From the NCBI GenBank assembly GCA_946620235.1, contig CAMONC010000005.1, positions 1 to 50,827 of the forward strand: DNA of 50,827 bases, given 5' to 3'. This document shows, piece by piece, positions 33,653-43,551 of the stretch. Source of the stretch: an uncultured Lachnospiraceae bacterium (GTDB lineage Bacteria; Bacillota; Clostridia; Lachnospirales; Lachnospiraceae). Below the pieces are notes generated by a model. It saw nothing but the letters and a program-made list of their open reading frames with translations. It was not told the DNA's origin and did no database searches. Position numbers and translations under genes: made by a program. Each line of letters opens with the position of its first letter. The stretch's first letter is position 1.

Positions 33653-35677
33653 TTACACCGTATACTGCGACAGATCCGAATTGATCTCGTCCGAATACTG
33701 GTTCAGGTTCTCGGAGATGCTGGTTATGTTCTCGGTCTCCGTTCGAAGCTTGCCGCTCTCGGTTACGATCGTATTACTCAGGTCGAGTACCTGTGTAATG
33801 CTGGATGCCTGCTCCTGAGTAGTGGCTGCGTTATTGGATGCCACATCGTTGATCTTCTCTATGCCGGAAGCGATCTCGCCTATACCGTCGGTAGCTTTCG
33901 CTACTTCCTCGTAGATGGTCTCGAAGGATTCGTTTGCTCCGGATACGGCGCTCATACATGCTTCCATATCGCTGACACATATCTCGGCCTTGTGGCTGAT
34001 GTCAGATATGTTCTTGGTGATGCCCTCTATCAGCCTGCGGATCGTCTCGGTAGCCTGTGATGACTGATTTGCCAGAGTACCTACCTCTGTTGCGACAACT
34101 GCGAAGCCCTTACCCATTTCACCGGCTCTGGCAGCCTCTATGGATGCGTTGAGTGACAGCAGATTGGTCTGGCTTGATATAGCATTGATCGTATCTGTGA
34201 TACCGGTGATCTCCTCAACGGATTTGGATGTATCCATGATCAGCGAAGTGAGTTCGTTCAATGTCGTATTGAGTGTGCCGACATTTCTCGTCATGCTCTC
34301 CATCTCCTCGCGTCCCTTTGAGGATGCATCCATAGTCTGGTCGCAAAGACTCTTGACGCTGTCCGCCTTCTCTGCGAGCTCGCTGGATGTGGCAGCCAGC
34401 TCCGTAGCGGCCTGTGCTATATCCTCGATGGACGTATTCATGTCGCTAAGGGTAGAGTTGAGGATCTCAATGGATTCGCCCTGAGTGTTATTTGCATCCG
34501 ACAGTATATGTGAGATGTCGAAACACTCTCCGGCACGGCTGTTCATGGCTCCTGATATACTTGCCAGACTGTTAAGCGTGGTCCTCATCTTATCTATGAA
34601 TTCATTCAGGCTCTCTGCAAGCGTGGTGATCTCATTATTGCCCTCGGGTGTGATCTGTACCGTGAAGTCTCCCTTGGTGATATCCGTGATTCTTTCCGTA
34701 ATGGTAGCAACCGGATTGAGTGCTTTGTTCAGGATGAGGTACAGCAGAATCGAAAGTACTATCAGCAATAGGATCGCACTTGCAAATGTAACATACATAA
34801 CTTTCAGGATACTGTTACTAAGCAGCGACGACGGAACCGCACTCACAATCGCCCATGAGGTGCCCTCGATATCGGTGGCAGTGATCATCCTGGCACCGGA
34901 AGCGGTCTTGACTGTAACCACCTTCTCTCCGCCGGCGGTTATGTCCATATTAAGGGTATCAAATACAGTTGCAAGGCCTGCCGCAACGGGATCGGTGGTG
35001 TCAGCCAGATTCTGTCCCACAGTCTCCACCACATTGCTGATAAGGATGTCTTTGGTATCTTTATTGACAATGTAGTATTTTGCGTCTGACGAAATGGACT
35101 TGAATGCAACAACCTTCTCGGCTACCTTGTCGAAATTAATATCACTCGAAAGAACGACTCCGTCCCTGATCATGATGGCACACGCCAGACAGGTCTTGCC
35201 TGTGGATGCATCAACATAAGGCTCCGATGAATATATAGCTCCGTTCTGGGCGACAGCTCCCTGATACCAGGGTCTGTCGGTAAATACAAACGTATCATCG
35301 GGTATCCATCCGGAACCGTCAAGGAATTTGCCTGTATCCCCATATGCGAGATAAATGTCCTGTGAATCGGGATCCAGCTCAGTGAGCTTCAGCAGCATGG
35401 CAAGAGCATCATCATAGGACAGCTCGGGAGTATTCCTCATGATATCGGCGGTCTGTCCGACTCTCTCTTCTATACTGCTCCACCAGCTGTGTATCTCACT
35501 TGCATATGTGGCAGATTCCCTGGCAAGTATATTGTTTGTCAGTGACTGGATATTATCCGATGCCAGTTTGATGCTGATCTGTGTGATTATCACTATCATG
35601 ACAGCAACATAGATAATAACTTTGGTGAGAAGTGATTTTTTCAGCGATTTACGTTTTTGCGACTTCATTGTATCCAT
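33653..35677 (-). CDS. Methyl-accepting chemotaxis protein with extracellular Cache domain
   Basis: 674 residues. Membrane helix 1 is at about 18-35, a dCache-type ligand domain at about 40-280 ([32 protein letters not shown]), helix 2 at about 293-315, HAMP at about 315-370 ([24 protein letters not shown]), and the signalling hairpin. The tip contains the universal [18 protein letters not shown] followed by [13 protein letters not shown]. It senses small molecules and signals to CheA/CheW, which are not in this window. AAGGAG is only two bases before ATG 35677 and eleven before a second ATG at 35668, so the exact start is unsettled. Confidence 0.95.
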   Translation of the reverse strand: MDTMKSQKRKSLKKSLLTKVIIYVAVMIVIITQISIKLASDNIQSLTNNILARESATYASEIHSWWSSIEERVGQTADIMRNTPELSYDDALAMLLKLTELDPDSQDIYLAYGDTGKFLDGSGWIPDDTFVFTDRPWYQGAVAQNGAIYSSEPYVDASTGKTCLACAIMIRDGVVLSSDINFDKVAEKVVAFKSISSDAKYYIVNKDTKDILISNVVETVGQNLADTTDPVAAGLATVFDTLNMDITAGGEKVVTVKTASGARMITATDIEGTSWAIVSAVPSSLLSNSILKVMYVTFASAILLLIVLSILLYLILNKALNPVATITERITDITKGDFTVQITPEGNNEITTLAESLNEFIDKMRTTLNSLASISGAMNSRAGECFDISHILSDANNTQGESIEILNSTLSDMNTSIEDIAQAATELAATSSELAEKADSVKSLCDQTMDASSKGREEMESMTRNVGTLNTTLNELTSLIMDTSKSVEEITGITDTINAISSQTNLLSLNASIEAARAGEMGKGFAVVATEVGTLANQSSQATETIRRLIEGITKNISDISHKAEICVSDMEACMSAVSGANESFETIYEEVAKATDGIGEIASGIEKINDVASNNAATTQEQASSITQVLDLSNTIVTESGKLRTETENITSISENLNQYSDEINSDLSQYTV

Positions 35678-35712
35678 CTCTCCTTGTTATAAAGATTTGT
35701 GTGACAAATTAC

Positions 35713-35741
35713 AGTATAGCATTTACCGGGCAAAAAAATAA
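35713..35741 (-). promoter_or_regulatory. Extended -10 promoter of the chemoreceptor gene
   Basis: The minus strand has TGCTATACT (-10 TATACT at 35718-35713 with extended TG) and a poor -35 (TTATTT) 17 bases upstream. No SigD-type TAAA/GCCGATAT motif is visible in this gap, although chemotaxis genes often use one. Confidence 0.4.
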
Positions 35742-35769
35742 ACACAAACTGCACATATCCGCAACTATC

Positions 35770-36321
35770 TCATATCAGTCTCATGAGCCGGCAGTTATCT
35801 ATGCCCTCCTCCCAGAAGCGGGAGAGCGGACGCTGTTTGACATTGCAGACTATGGCTGAATTCATCGCTCCATGCCCGACTATCAGGACATCGCGTCCAC
35901 ACTCAAGCTCCGGCTCGACCCTTTCGCGGAGAAACTCAGCGGTCCTCGCCATCAGTTCGGCGATGCTCTCTGCTCCTTCCGGCGGATCTGTGTACTTCTC
36001 GGGAGTCTTAAAGAAAACATTGACGGGACAGTCCGATATCCCGAAGCTGTTCTCTACTCCCTCATATACGCCGAAGCACATTTCCTTCAGACGGTCATCA
36101 TAGCATATGGGTACATCGCGATCCCTGAGCAGGATCCCGGCAGTCTCCTTCGCCCGAACGAGCGGCGAACAGAAACAGATATCAAAACGGATATCCCGGT
36201 ATTCCGATCGAGCCTCCTCGGCCATCGCACGTCCTTCATCATTGAGCGGTACGTCCGTCTGTCCCTGAAGCTTATGCTTTATATTCCAATCGGTTATTCC
36301 GTGTCTGATAATATACAGCAT
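35770..36321 (-). CDS. Histidine phosphatase family protein (phosphoglycerate mutase-like)
   Basis: 183 residues. LYIIRHGITDWN (residues 2-13) holds the phosphorylated histidine His7 in the RHG motif; the second catalytic His is in VLIVGHGAMN near 150. CSPLVRAKET is the conserved substrate-binding segment. Its short length fits broad-specificity phosphatases or alpha-ribazole phosphatase (CobC) types rather than glycolytic mutase. It is last in the operon after the PPOX-fold gene. Confidence 0.9.
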   Translation of the reverse strand: MLYIIRHGITDWNIKHKLQGQTDVPLNDEGRAMAEEARSEYRDIRFDICFCSPLVRAKETAGILLRDRDVPICYDDRLKEMCFGVYEGVENSFGISDCPVNVFFKTPEKYTDPPEGAESIAELMARTAEFLRERVEPELECGRDVLIVGHGAMNSAIVCNVKQRPLSRFWEEGIDNCRLMRLI

Positions 36322-36361
36322 CCAAATCCCACTCCGAATACCGGATCATTGATCTCAACTC

Positions 36362-36754
36362 CTAGAATGTCACTACTTCGGGCGCGGCGGTAAACGAACT
36401 GAATGTCGCGGTAGCGTCCTTCAGATAGAACACTTCCGTATTGCCGTCATCTGCGGAGTACATCCCCTGCAGAGACGGATATGCATCAAGCATGGCCTGA
36501 CGGGCTTCCCTTCTGTCATCCTCCACGAGCGTAGCGGATATTCTGAGCCACTCGGGGCCGGTGCATGCACATATCTCCACCTTCGGGTTGGCATGTATCT
36601 GCTTCGAAACATCCTTTGACTTACCGGTCTGGATATATAACCTGCCCTCGAAGTTATTGATCGTACCGAATGGTCTCACACGGGGCTGATCCTTATCAGC
36701 GGTCGCCAGATAGTATGTGCCTGCATCCTTCAGAAACTTTTCTACTCTTTCCAT
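36362..36754 (-). CDS. Pyridoxamine 5'-phosphate oxidase-fold flavoprotein
   Basis: 130 residues, a minimal split-barrel domain. AGTYYLATADKDQPRVRPFG is the usual N-terminal strand pair and flavin-binding segment of small PPOX proteins, and GRLYIQTGKSKDVSKQI matches the next conserved strand. Relatives bind FMN or F420 and reduce or oxidise unknown small molecules. AAGGAGG lies eight bases before ATG 36754. It follows the rhodanese-TtcA gene by 24 bases. Confidence 0.88.
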   Translation of the reverse strand: MERVEKFLKDAGTYYLATADKDQPRVRPFGTINNFEGRLYIQTGKSKDVSKQIHANPKVEICACTGPEWLRISATLVEDDRREARQAMLDAYPSLQGMYSADDGNTEVFYLKDATATFSSFTAAPEVVTF

Positions 36755-36778
36755 GTAAATATCCTCCTTATATGCTTT

Positions 36779-37936
36779 CTAAACCCGGCTTGTGTACTCA
36801 TCAAGAAAATGATGTCGTACACCGTCTTTTTTATACGCGATCACAGTGTCCAGATTCACGTTTTCAACACTCTTGAATATATTTGATTCGATATACGGAT
36901 TGTCCTTTTTAAGCGCGGCTATCAGCTTCTTGGTCTCCAGACGCTTGGAGGATGTGGTCCCGTCCTCGTGACATGTCGAGCAGGTATCGGTGAAATGACA
37001 GGCACATTGAAGAAAGTGCAGATCATTATAGTCTCTCCAGGCACAGATATCGCTCTCCCTGACCAGATACATCGGGCGGATGAGCTCCATGCCTTCAAAA
37101 TTCGTGCTGTGAAGCTTGGGCATCATGGTCTGTATCTGCGCTCCCTGCAGCATGCCCATCAGTATCGTTTCTATCACATCATCATAATGATGTCCCAGGG
37201 CGATCTTATTACACCCCAGTTCCTTTGCCCTGCTGTACAGATAACCCCTGCGCATCCTCGCACATATATAGCAGGGATTCTTCTCTATGTTATCTACCGC
37301 ATCAAAGATATCGCTCTCAAATACAGTGACCGGTATTCCCAGACTCTTTGCATTACTCTCTATGAGTGCTCTGTTATCCGGATTATATCCGGGGTCCATG
37401 ACCAGATACTCAAGCTCGAAATTACACTGCCTGTGCTTCTGTATCTCCTGAAAAAGCTTGGCCATCAACATCGAATCCTTGCCGCCCGAGATGCATACAG
37501 CTATACGGTCGCCTTCTTCTATCAGCTTGTATGTCTTGCATGCTTTTGCAAAAGGAGTAAAGAGCTGCTTGTGATATTTCTTTTGGATGCTTTCTTCTGC
37601 TTTTTTCTGCTTTTCTCCGGAATCGCTTCCGTTCGCCATCGAATACCTGACATATCCGATATAACCGCCCTCCAGGCTGTAGCAATCCCGTCCGGGAAAA
37701 CGTTCATCCGCATCAAGTTCTTTGGTCTTTCTGCCTATCTCACAGTAAAAGATCAGTTTCCTGTGGTCAGGTATCTTTGCTATCCTGCCGCTTATCTCTT
37801 CATCCGGACTCTCCAGTCCGAGTGCCGTCGAGCCGGGGATCATGCCATAGTCTCTGAGACCCTCATCTCTGATATCTATCAATGCATAGGAATCCTTGGG
37901 AAGCTTATTTAATTCCTCGCAAGTGATTTCCTTCAT
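36779..37936 (-). CDS. Rhodanese-TtcA fusion (tRNA 2-thiocytidine synthetase family)
   Basis: 385 residues. The N-terminal rhodanese domain (about 1-100) has the active-site loop Cys65-EIGRKT. The TtcA/TilS-type PP-loop ATPase domain (about 120-340) has SGGKDS at 150-155, PCYICARMRR with Cys222 and Cys225, GHHYDD at 248-253, and a third cysteine cluster CACHFTDTCSTC (311-322). TtcA makes 2-thiocytidine-32 in tRNA with a 4Fe-4S cluster held by the PCxxC pair and one more cysteine. Fusing the sulfur-donating rhodanese makes a self-contained thiolation enzyme. The tRNA target is not proved by sequence. ATG 37936 is an ATGA overlap with the histidine kinase stop codon. Confidence 0.85.
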   Translation of the reverse strand: MKEITCEELNKLPKDSYALIDIRDEGLRDYGMIPGSTALGLESPDEEISGRIAKIPDHRKLIFYCEIGRKTKELDADERFPGRDCYSLEGGYIGYVRYSMANGSDSGEKQKKAEESIQKKYHKQLFTPFAKACKTYKLIEEGDRIAVCISGGKDSMLMAKLFQEIQKHRQCNFELEYLVMDPGYNPDNRALIESNAKSLGIPVTVFESDIFDAVDNIEKNPCYICARMRRGYLYSRAKELGCNKIALGHHYDDVIETILMGMLQGAQIQTMMPKLHSTNFEGMELIRPMYLVRESDICAWRDYNDLHFLQCACHFTDTCSTCHEDGTTSSKRLETKKLIAALKKDNPYIESNIFKSVENVNLDTVIAYKKDGVRHHFLDEYTSRV

Positions 37937-40653
37937 AGGAGTTCTTTACTGAGTTTTGCGCCCAGTGTTCTGTATTCACTGACAAAGGCCTCCGTACCGG
38001 CTTTTATCGTGTCGGTCCTGCCTTCTCTTCCGGCCGCCTCCAGATCCCTCGCCATCTCATAGAGATGCAGAGCTCCGATGGACTTGGACATGCTTTTTAA
38101 TGAATGAACGATCAGAACATAGTCATCCGTACGGTCATCTTTCAGGGCTTCTTCAAGCGCAGCTGCTTTTTCCTCCACGGATTCCGCATAGGTCTGCAGT
38201 GCAAAAACATAATCCTCTACATCACCGCAGAATTCCAGGCCCTTCCCGGGATCCAGTTCCTCCATGTCACGAACAGCCTGCGGTATCTCATCCGTATCAT
38301 CCGGAGTGATGTCCTGCGAAACCGGCTGAACCTCCTCGGAAATGTCTGACGCTGCAGGCATGCTTTCCTCCGGAATATCACCCAGGAATCTGCTCATCGT
38401 CTCCTCCATATCGGCAATAACCACGGGCTTAGAAAGATAAGCCGAAAAACCTTCATTGAGCAATCTCTCCTTATCCCCAAGGATAGCGCTGGCGGTCAGG
38501 GCTATGATGGGAGTCCTGGCAACCTTATCCGGATATCTGTCTTTTAATCTGTGAAAAGTTTCTATCCCGTCCATCCCGGGCATACGATAGTCCAGGAATA
38601 CAAGATCATAATCGTTCTCACCGAACTTATAGATACAATCTTCACCGCCCGAAGCGGTATCTATGATCATTTCACTGCGCTTGAGCAATCCGGTCATCAC
38701 CTGAAGATTCATCGGCATGTCATCCACTACGAGAATACGCCTGCCGGGCGCGGTAAAGTACCTCTTGCCGTCTCTTGTGTTTCTTCTGACCTTCGAAGCG
38801 CTTGAAGGCTTGTAATCTCCTATCTCTTCTGGATCGGATATGCCCTGCCATATACTGAAATAGAAGCGTGATCCCTGATCATATATGCTCTCCACCTGCA
38901 GTTCCGAATCCATCAGATGCAGGAGCTGCCTGGTTATGGAGAGCCCCAGGCCCGCTCCTTCTATGCTTCTGGTCCTGGAAACATCCAGCCTGTCAAAAGG
39001 AACAAACAGCTTATCCATTTCTTCCGCACGTATGCCGATACCGGTATCTGCGACCGTGATCAGAAGCTTCGCCCTGTTGCTCTCAGTATCTTTCTCAACA
39101 CACCTGACTTCCAGAGATACATCTCCCTTTTCCGTATACTTCACGGCATTGGTCAGCAGGTTGGTGATGATCTGCTTGACCCTGAGTTCGTCTCCGACCA
39201 GCCCCTTCGGAATAGCATGATCGATGTTGAATGACAGCTTCAGCCCCTTGGCCTCCGCCCTGAAGCGGATCAGATTATACAGATCACCTATCAGTTCCGT
39301 CGGAGAATAGCTTTCTATGCTGAGTTCCATTCTTCCGGCTTCGATCTTTGAGAAATCCAGGATGTCGCTGATGATGCCCAGCAGACTCTCGCCGGCGTTA
39401 CTGATATTATCCGCATATGACAGAATATTCTCATCAACACTCTCCCTGCGGATCATTTCATTCATTCCCAGGATAGCCGTAATGGGGGTTCTGATCTCGT
39501 GTGACATGTTGGATATGAATCCGGATTTGGCGCGGTTTGCTTCTTCCGCAGCCTGAAGGGCATCTTCGAGTTCCTCGCTTTTCGAGGCCAGCTCTTCCTG
39601 CATGGCAAGCTGTTCCTCCAGCTCCTGCTGTCTGACACGGTTCTCCGTCTCAGACACCTCGTGTTCCAGTGCTTTTTGGGCTGCCTTTCTCTGCTGTATG
39701 AACAACAGGGTGAACATGCCAATCAAAACCAGCGCTGTCAGAACGGACTGAATGGTACTGCGGGCAATGATCGATCGGGATATCGAGCTGAACTGTTCGC
39801 TGATTATGCTCTCCCGGATCAGATATGTCAGCATCCATTCCGTACCACGAACGGGAACATAATAGAGAGTTTCACCGATCCCGTTATAAGTAAAGGATAC
39901 TTCACCGCTTCTGCCCTCATCAAAATCCCGGACAAGTTTCTCCAAAGAATATCCCTTTTCATATTCCGCATTCTTCATGGCCTCGAGAAGGTTGTCCTCG
40001 CTCGCAAGACCCCCCAGGACCATATTTGTCAGTGCAATACCATCCGATGTGTATATATTACAGAAGGTCGTATTGTTATTGGATTGAATGGATACGTTCC
40101 TGAGCAGATTATCCATATCGATCTCCATGAAGGATACGACCAGTGTATTGCCTTCGAAATCGAGATTATCCACCGGGAGCGCAATAACGACTTTTTTATC
40201 ATTGCTGTGAAGATTCTTGACAGATATCTCGGGCTCGGTCAGATTCATATAATCTATAGAATACTGGTCGATATCAGACCTCGTTCCCCTGGATGTATAT
40301 ATTACCCCGTTCGTGTCGATAAATGCGAATTTATCCAGCTCATAGAGCTGCTTTATCCTTAGCTGGTAATTGCGGAGATTCTCCACACTGCTCAGATCGC
40401 TCTCATTCAACATACCTACCGCGACATCCATGTCCCTGATGTAGTCCTCAAGTATGGATGAAACCACCTGCTCTCTGCGGCCGGCCAGTTCGCTTAGGTA
40501 CAGCAGACTGACGTTCCTGACTGCCGACTTGGTATCATTGTTTGCAACTCTGCCGAGGCCGATGGTACCGATCGTCAGTATGACTGCGATGACCAGGCCG
40601 CCCAGTACAGCGATTGATATCGGATTGATCCTGTGTTCTTTATCAGTCTTCAT
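37933..40653 (-). CDS. Hybrid sensor histidine kinase (dCache-HisKA-HATPase-REC-HPt)
   Basis: 906 residues. A periplasmic Cache-like sensor (about 42-290) lies between two helices (12-34 and 296-320), then a coiled coil. The HisKA H-box holds His385 in NMSHEIRTP. The ATP-binding domain has an N-box with Asn502 (NLLTNAVKY), DTGIGI and GAGLGLSI. The receiver domain has phosphoacceptor Asp688 in FLDYRMPGMDG, and the C-terminal HPt domain has His850 in VHSLKSMSKSIGA. It is a complete phosphorelay in one chain. It overlaps the HD-GYP gene by 11 bases and is coupled to the rhodanese-TtcA gene. Confidence 0.95.
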   Translation of the reverse strand: MKTDKEHRINPISIAVLGGLVIAVILTIGTIGLGRVANNDTKSAVRNVSLLYLSELAGRREQVVSSILEDYIRDMDVAVGMLNESDLSSVENLRNYQLRIKQLYELDKFAFIDTNGVIYTSRGTRSDIDQYSIDYMNLTEPEISVKNLHSNDKKVVIALPVDNLDFEGNTLVVSFMEIDMDNLLRNVSIQSNNNTTFCNIYTSDGIALTNMVLGGLASEDNLLEAMKNAEYEKGYSLEKLVRDFDEGRSGEVSFTYNGIGETLYYVPVRGTEWMLTYLIRESIISEQFSSISRSIIARSTIQSVLTALVLIGMFTLLFIQQRKAAQKALEHEVSETENRVRQQELEEQLAMQEELASKSEELEDALQAAEEANRAKSGFISNMSHEIRTPITAILGMNEMIRRESVDENILSYADNISNAGESLLGIISDILDFSKIEAGRMELSIESYSPTELIGDLYNLIRFRAEAKGLKLSFNIDHAIPKGLVGDELRVKQIITNLLTNAVKYTEKGDVSLEVRCVEKDTESNRAKLLITVADTGIGIRAEEMDKLFVPFDRLDVSRTRSIEGAGLGLSITRQLLHLMDSELQVESIYDQGSRFYFSIWQGISDPEEIGDYKPSSASKVRRNTRDGKRYFTAPGRRILVVDDMPMNLQVMTGLLKRSEMIIDTASGGEDCIYKFGENDYDLVFLDYRMPGMDGIETFHRLKDRYPDKVARTPIIALTASAILGDKERLLNEGFSAYLSKPVVIADMEETMSRFLGDIPEESMPAASDISEEVQPVSQDITPDDTDEIPQAVRDMEELDPGKGLEFCGDVEDYVFALQTYAESVEEKAAALEEALKDDRTDDYVLIVHSLKSMSKSIGALHLYEMARDLEAAGREGRTDTIKAGTEAFVSEYRTLGAKLSKELL

Positions 40654-41653
40654 GCATCAAATAGTCCTTATCTTCATCTATCATCTGGAGCATTATATCG
40701 GCAAATACAGGGTCGAACTGAGTACCCTTGCCCTTCTCTATCTCTGCCCGGACCACCTCCTGCGGTAATATGTCCCTGTAACTCCTGTGGCTGGTCATGG
40801 CATCATAAGCATCGGCTACCGAAATGATCCTGGCCTCCTCAAGTATCTCGTCGCCTTTAAGTCCGTCGGGATATCCTTTTCCGTCATATCTCTCATGGTG
40901 CCATCTCGCTCCTATTGAGAGCTTCGGCATTTCTTCCACCTTCTTCAGGATCCTGTCTCCGATCTCGGGGTGAACCTTGATCGCAGCATATTCCTCATCG
41001 GTCAATCTGCCTGTCTTATTGATTATCTCATCCGGCACACCTATCTTACCCACATCATGGAGCAGTCCCATCATATAGATGTCGTCCTGCTCCTTCTCAC
41101 TGTATCCGTATCTCTTGGCGATCTCCCTGGAATATGTCGCCACTCTGTCGGAGTGTCCGTTGGTATATGTATCCTTTGCATCTATAGCCGCTGCCAGCGT
41201 CTGAACAACATGTCTTGACAGGCTCTCACACTCAGCGGAACGCGCTTCGATCTCCTGTGCCATGAATCTGTGTGTCCGGTCCAGTTCGATGATACGCTCC
41301 ACACGATGCAGCAGCACATCCGGATAGATGGGCTTACGGATGAAATCTTCAGCCCCCATCTTAAGCCCCTTCATCTCTGTCTCATCCACGGAATCCCCCG
41401 TCAGAAAAACGATCGGGATCCTGCGCTCCATACCGGGTTCCGCCTGCAGGCGCTTCATGGTCTCGAACCCATCCATCGGCTGCATATAGATGTCCAAAAG
41501 GATCAGATCGGGTACATTGCCCTTTACGAGCAGGAAATCCAGCAGTTCCTGTCCGGAACTCAGTTCGGTTACTATATAATCGTGTTTTCTCAGAATACGG
41601 GATACTGTTTTTCTGTTAAAAGCCTCGTCGTCAACAACAGCGACCCAATTCAT
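40643..41653 (-). CDS. Response regulator with HD-GYP c-di-GMP phosphodiesterase domain
   Basis: 336 residues from ATG 41653; GGGAG lies nine bases upstream, whereas the longer open frame to 41839 runs into the promoter region. The receiver domain has Asp54 in LLDIYMQPMDG. The HD-GYP domain has the HD pair at 199-200 (LLHDVGK) and HHERYDGKGYPDG with GYP at 260-262, all metal-ligand residues intact. It should hydrolyse c-di-GMP when phosphorylated, probably by the hybrid kinase encoded next, whose gene overlaps it by 11 bases. Confidence 0.95.
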   Translation of the reverse strand: MNWVAVVDDEAFNRKTVSRILRKHDYIVTELSSGQELLDFLLVKGNVPDLILLDIYMQPMDGFETMKRLQAEPGMERRIPIVFLTGDSVDETEMKGLKMGAEDFIRKPIYPDVLLHRVERIIELDRTHRFMAQEIEARSAECESLSRHVVQTLAAAIDAKDTYTNGHSDRVATYSREIAKRYGYSEKEQDDIYMMGLLHDVGKIGVPDEIINKTGRLTDEEYAAIKVHPEIGDRILKKVEEMPKLSIGARWHHERYDGKGYPDGLKGDEILEEARIISVADAYDAMTSHRSYRDILPQEVVRAEIEKGKGTQFDPVFADIMLQMIDEDKDYLMHED

Positions 41654-41690
41654 ATAAGTCATCTCCCTTCGCATAAAGATATCACTATGA

Positions 41691-41719
41691 ATTATACTTA
41701 ATATGCGTGAATAAAACAA
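41691..41719 (-). promoter_or_regulatory. Promoter of the HD-GYP/hybrid kinase operon
   Basis: On the minus strand perfect TATAAT (41696-41691), 17-base spacer and TTGTTT (41719-41714), matching TTGACA at three positions. It is 38 bases from the start codon. The divergent hub promoter begins 31 bases away, so one regulator could control both. Confidence 0.6.
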
Positions 41720-41750
41720 TTGTTCTCTAAGCAAAGACTCCTCTATAAAG

Positions 41751-41780
41751 TGGACACCTCGGGAGTTGAAATGGTATACT
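41751..41780 (+). promoter_or_regulatory. Divergent promoter of the REC-HPt hub gene
   Basis: TGGACA (41751-41756), 18-base spacer and TATACT (41775-41780), 43 bases before the ATG at 41824. The -35 matches TTGACA at five of six positions. It faces away from the HD-GYP operon promoter in the same 170-base gap. Confidence 0.65.
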
Positions 41781-41823
41781 GAACTGGTTGAAAAGTCCAT
41801 GTAAACAGAAGGAATGATCAAGT

Positions 41824-43551
41824 ATGGAAAAAAACACATCCCGGGTGCTCATCATAGATGACCTGCCGGTCAACAGGATGATACTTTCGTCGCTTCTTGC
41901 ATCGAGAGGTGTAATGTCGGATCAGGCCGATGGAGGATATTCCGGTCTGGATATGGTCCGCAGCAACGACTATGACCTGATCCTGCTGGATCACCGTATG
42001 CCTGATCTGGATGGAGTGGACACTCTCATCCGGATGAAAGAGATATTTAAGGAGCAGGGCAGGAGTATACCGGTCATCTGCCACACCGTGGAAGAAGGCC
42101 GCGATAATATCAATCTCTATAAAGCTGCGGGATTTGCGGATGTACTGATCAAACCCGTAACTCCCGAACAGCTCTCGGAGCTAATCCTTACATATCTTCC
42201 ACAGCTGAATGATACGTCCGGGTCCGGCGAAGACGGCGGTCCGGATGCGGGTACCGGTTCGGATCCCGGCAGCGATTCAACGGTATATCTTGACGACAAC
42301 GCGGTAAAGGACGAACTTGATAAGCTTCCTCTATGGCTGAAGATAGTACCTCATATCGACTTGAATGCGGGTATCAGAGGATGCGGCAGTGCCGAGGACT
42401 ATGTTGATGCGCTCTATGTTTTCCGCTCTTCCATAAACGACAAGGCTGACGATATCGCATATTATGAGGAACAGAATGATTGGAATATGTACAGGCTGGC
42501 AATTCACTCTTTGAAGAGTATGTCATTGCTGATCGGTGCCAAAAATCTGAGCGAAATGGCAGCCGGGATGGAAAAATGTGCCGATAAAAAGGACTACAAC
42601 CGGATCAATGAAAAGACTCCCGAGCTGCTCGCAGAGTACAGACGATTCAATAAGCTTCTTGAGCCGCTGATGGAGGATGAAGATATCCGGCAGATCATGA
42701 CTGATGCGGCTGATCAGGCCAAAGAGACTCCGAAAGAGACGGTTGCCGCAGATCACAGCCGGTCCGTACTCTTCATCAAATCAAGCCAGGGAATAGTCGC
42801 AAAAGGAATCGAGAAAAACCTGAGTGACGGCGGATTTAACGTTGTTTCGGTCCCGGACAGTCCCGACGCGATCATCAACCACAGATTTGATACCGATATT
42901 ATCATATACTATCCCGAAACATATGATGATTCACACATCAGCATTACGATGAATCTGCTGGGGGAGCTCTGTCAGGACGATTCCAAGCTTCTGTGCCTGA
43001 CCGGCGATGTAAATGATATAGAGCTGGCTATGGAATCAAAAGGTGCCGGAAGAGTCACCCATACATACCCGAGGCCGGTGGAACCTGCCGGATTCCTGGA
43101 TGATATGGAGTACTATTCCGAGCTCCTCAGTGATTACCATCGTGTAAAAACGATCTTCGTTGTTGACGACGATCCGGATTACAGATCCTTGATCGAGAGA
43201 TGGCTTGCACCTCATTACAGTGTGTCCGGCTTCACCGGTGCAAATGAGATGATGAGCGGGCTGTCGATGGTTAAACCCGACCTGATACTTCTGGATTACG
43301 AAATGCCGGAAATGGATGGATACGAACTGATGGGAAAACTCCGGAACGATCCCGAAACACGGATGATCCCCATCATATTCCTCACAGGAAAAAATGACAG
43401 GGATCATGTCTACAGCATTCTTCACTATAAGCCTGACGGATATCTCTTAAAAACCCTATCTAAAGAATCTCTTCTCGATTCGATAGACAGGTTTTTTGCG
43501 GAATCACTTTTCAGGATGTCGCTTCATCACGTCATTGATGATACGGAGTAA
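41824..43551 (+). CDS. Multi-receiver signalling hub: REC-HPt-pseudoREC-REC
   Basis: 575 residues and no output domain. Receiver 1 (about 5-125) has Asp56 in LLDHRMPDLDG. A Gly/Asp-rich linker (130-152) follows, then an HPt domain (about 180-285) with His228 in AIHSLKSMSLLIGA. A degenerate receiver (about 313-435) has DIIIYYPETYDD where the phosphoacceptor should be and so lacks the Asp. Receiver 3 (about 442-565) is complete, with Asp491 in LLDYEMPEMDG. It can accept, store and pass phosphate, and may shuttle between the nearby hybrid kinase and HD-GYP regulator. It is the only plus-strand gene in the window, with AAGGA ten bases before its ATG. Its last 48 bases overlap the convergent lone-receiver gene. 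Confidence 0.92.
   Translation: MEKNTSRVLIIDDLPVNRMILSSLLASRGVMSDQADGGYSGLDMVRSNDYDLILLDHRMPDLDGVDTLIRMKEIFKEQGRSIPVICHTVEEGRDNINLYKAAGFADVLIKPVTPEQLSELILTYLPQLNDTSGSGEDGGPDAGTGSDPGSDSTVYLDDNAVKDELDKLPLWLKIVPHIDLNAGIRGCGSAEDYVDALYVFRSSINDKADDIAYYEEQNDWNMYRLAIHSLKSMSLLIGAKNLSEMAAGMEKCADKKDYNRINEKTPELLAEYRRFNKLLEPLMEDEDIRQIMTDAADQAKETPKETVAADHSRSVLFIKSSQGIVAKGIEKNLSDGGFNVVSVPDSPDAIINHRFDTDIIIYYPETYDDSHISITMNLLGELCQDDSKLLCLTGDVNDIELAMESKGAGRVTHTYPRPVEPAGFLDDMEYYSELLSDYHRVKTIFVVDDDPDYRSLIERWLAPHYSVSGFTGANEMMSGLSMVKPDLILLDYEMPEMDGYELMGKLRNDPETRMIPIIFLTGKNDRDHVYSILHYKPDGYLLKTLSKESLLDSIDRFFAESLFRMSLHHVIDDTE

Noticed and set aside
41654-41839. 62-residue N-terminal extension of the HD-GYP protein
   Set aside because: It crosses the promoter TATAAT and the divergent promoter, has no family counterpart, and a well-placed ATG with GGGAG lies at 41653.
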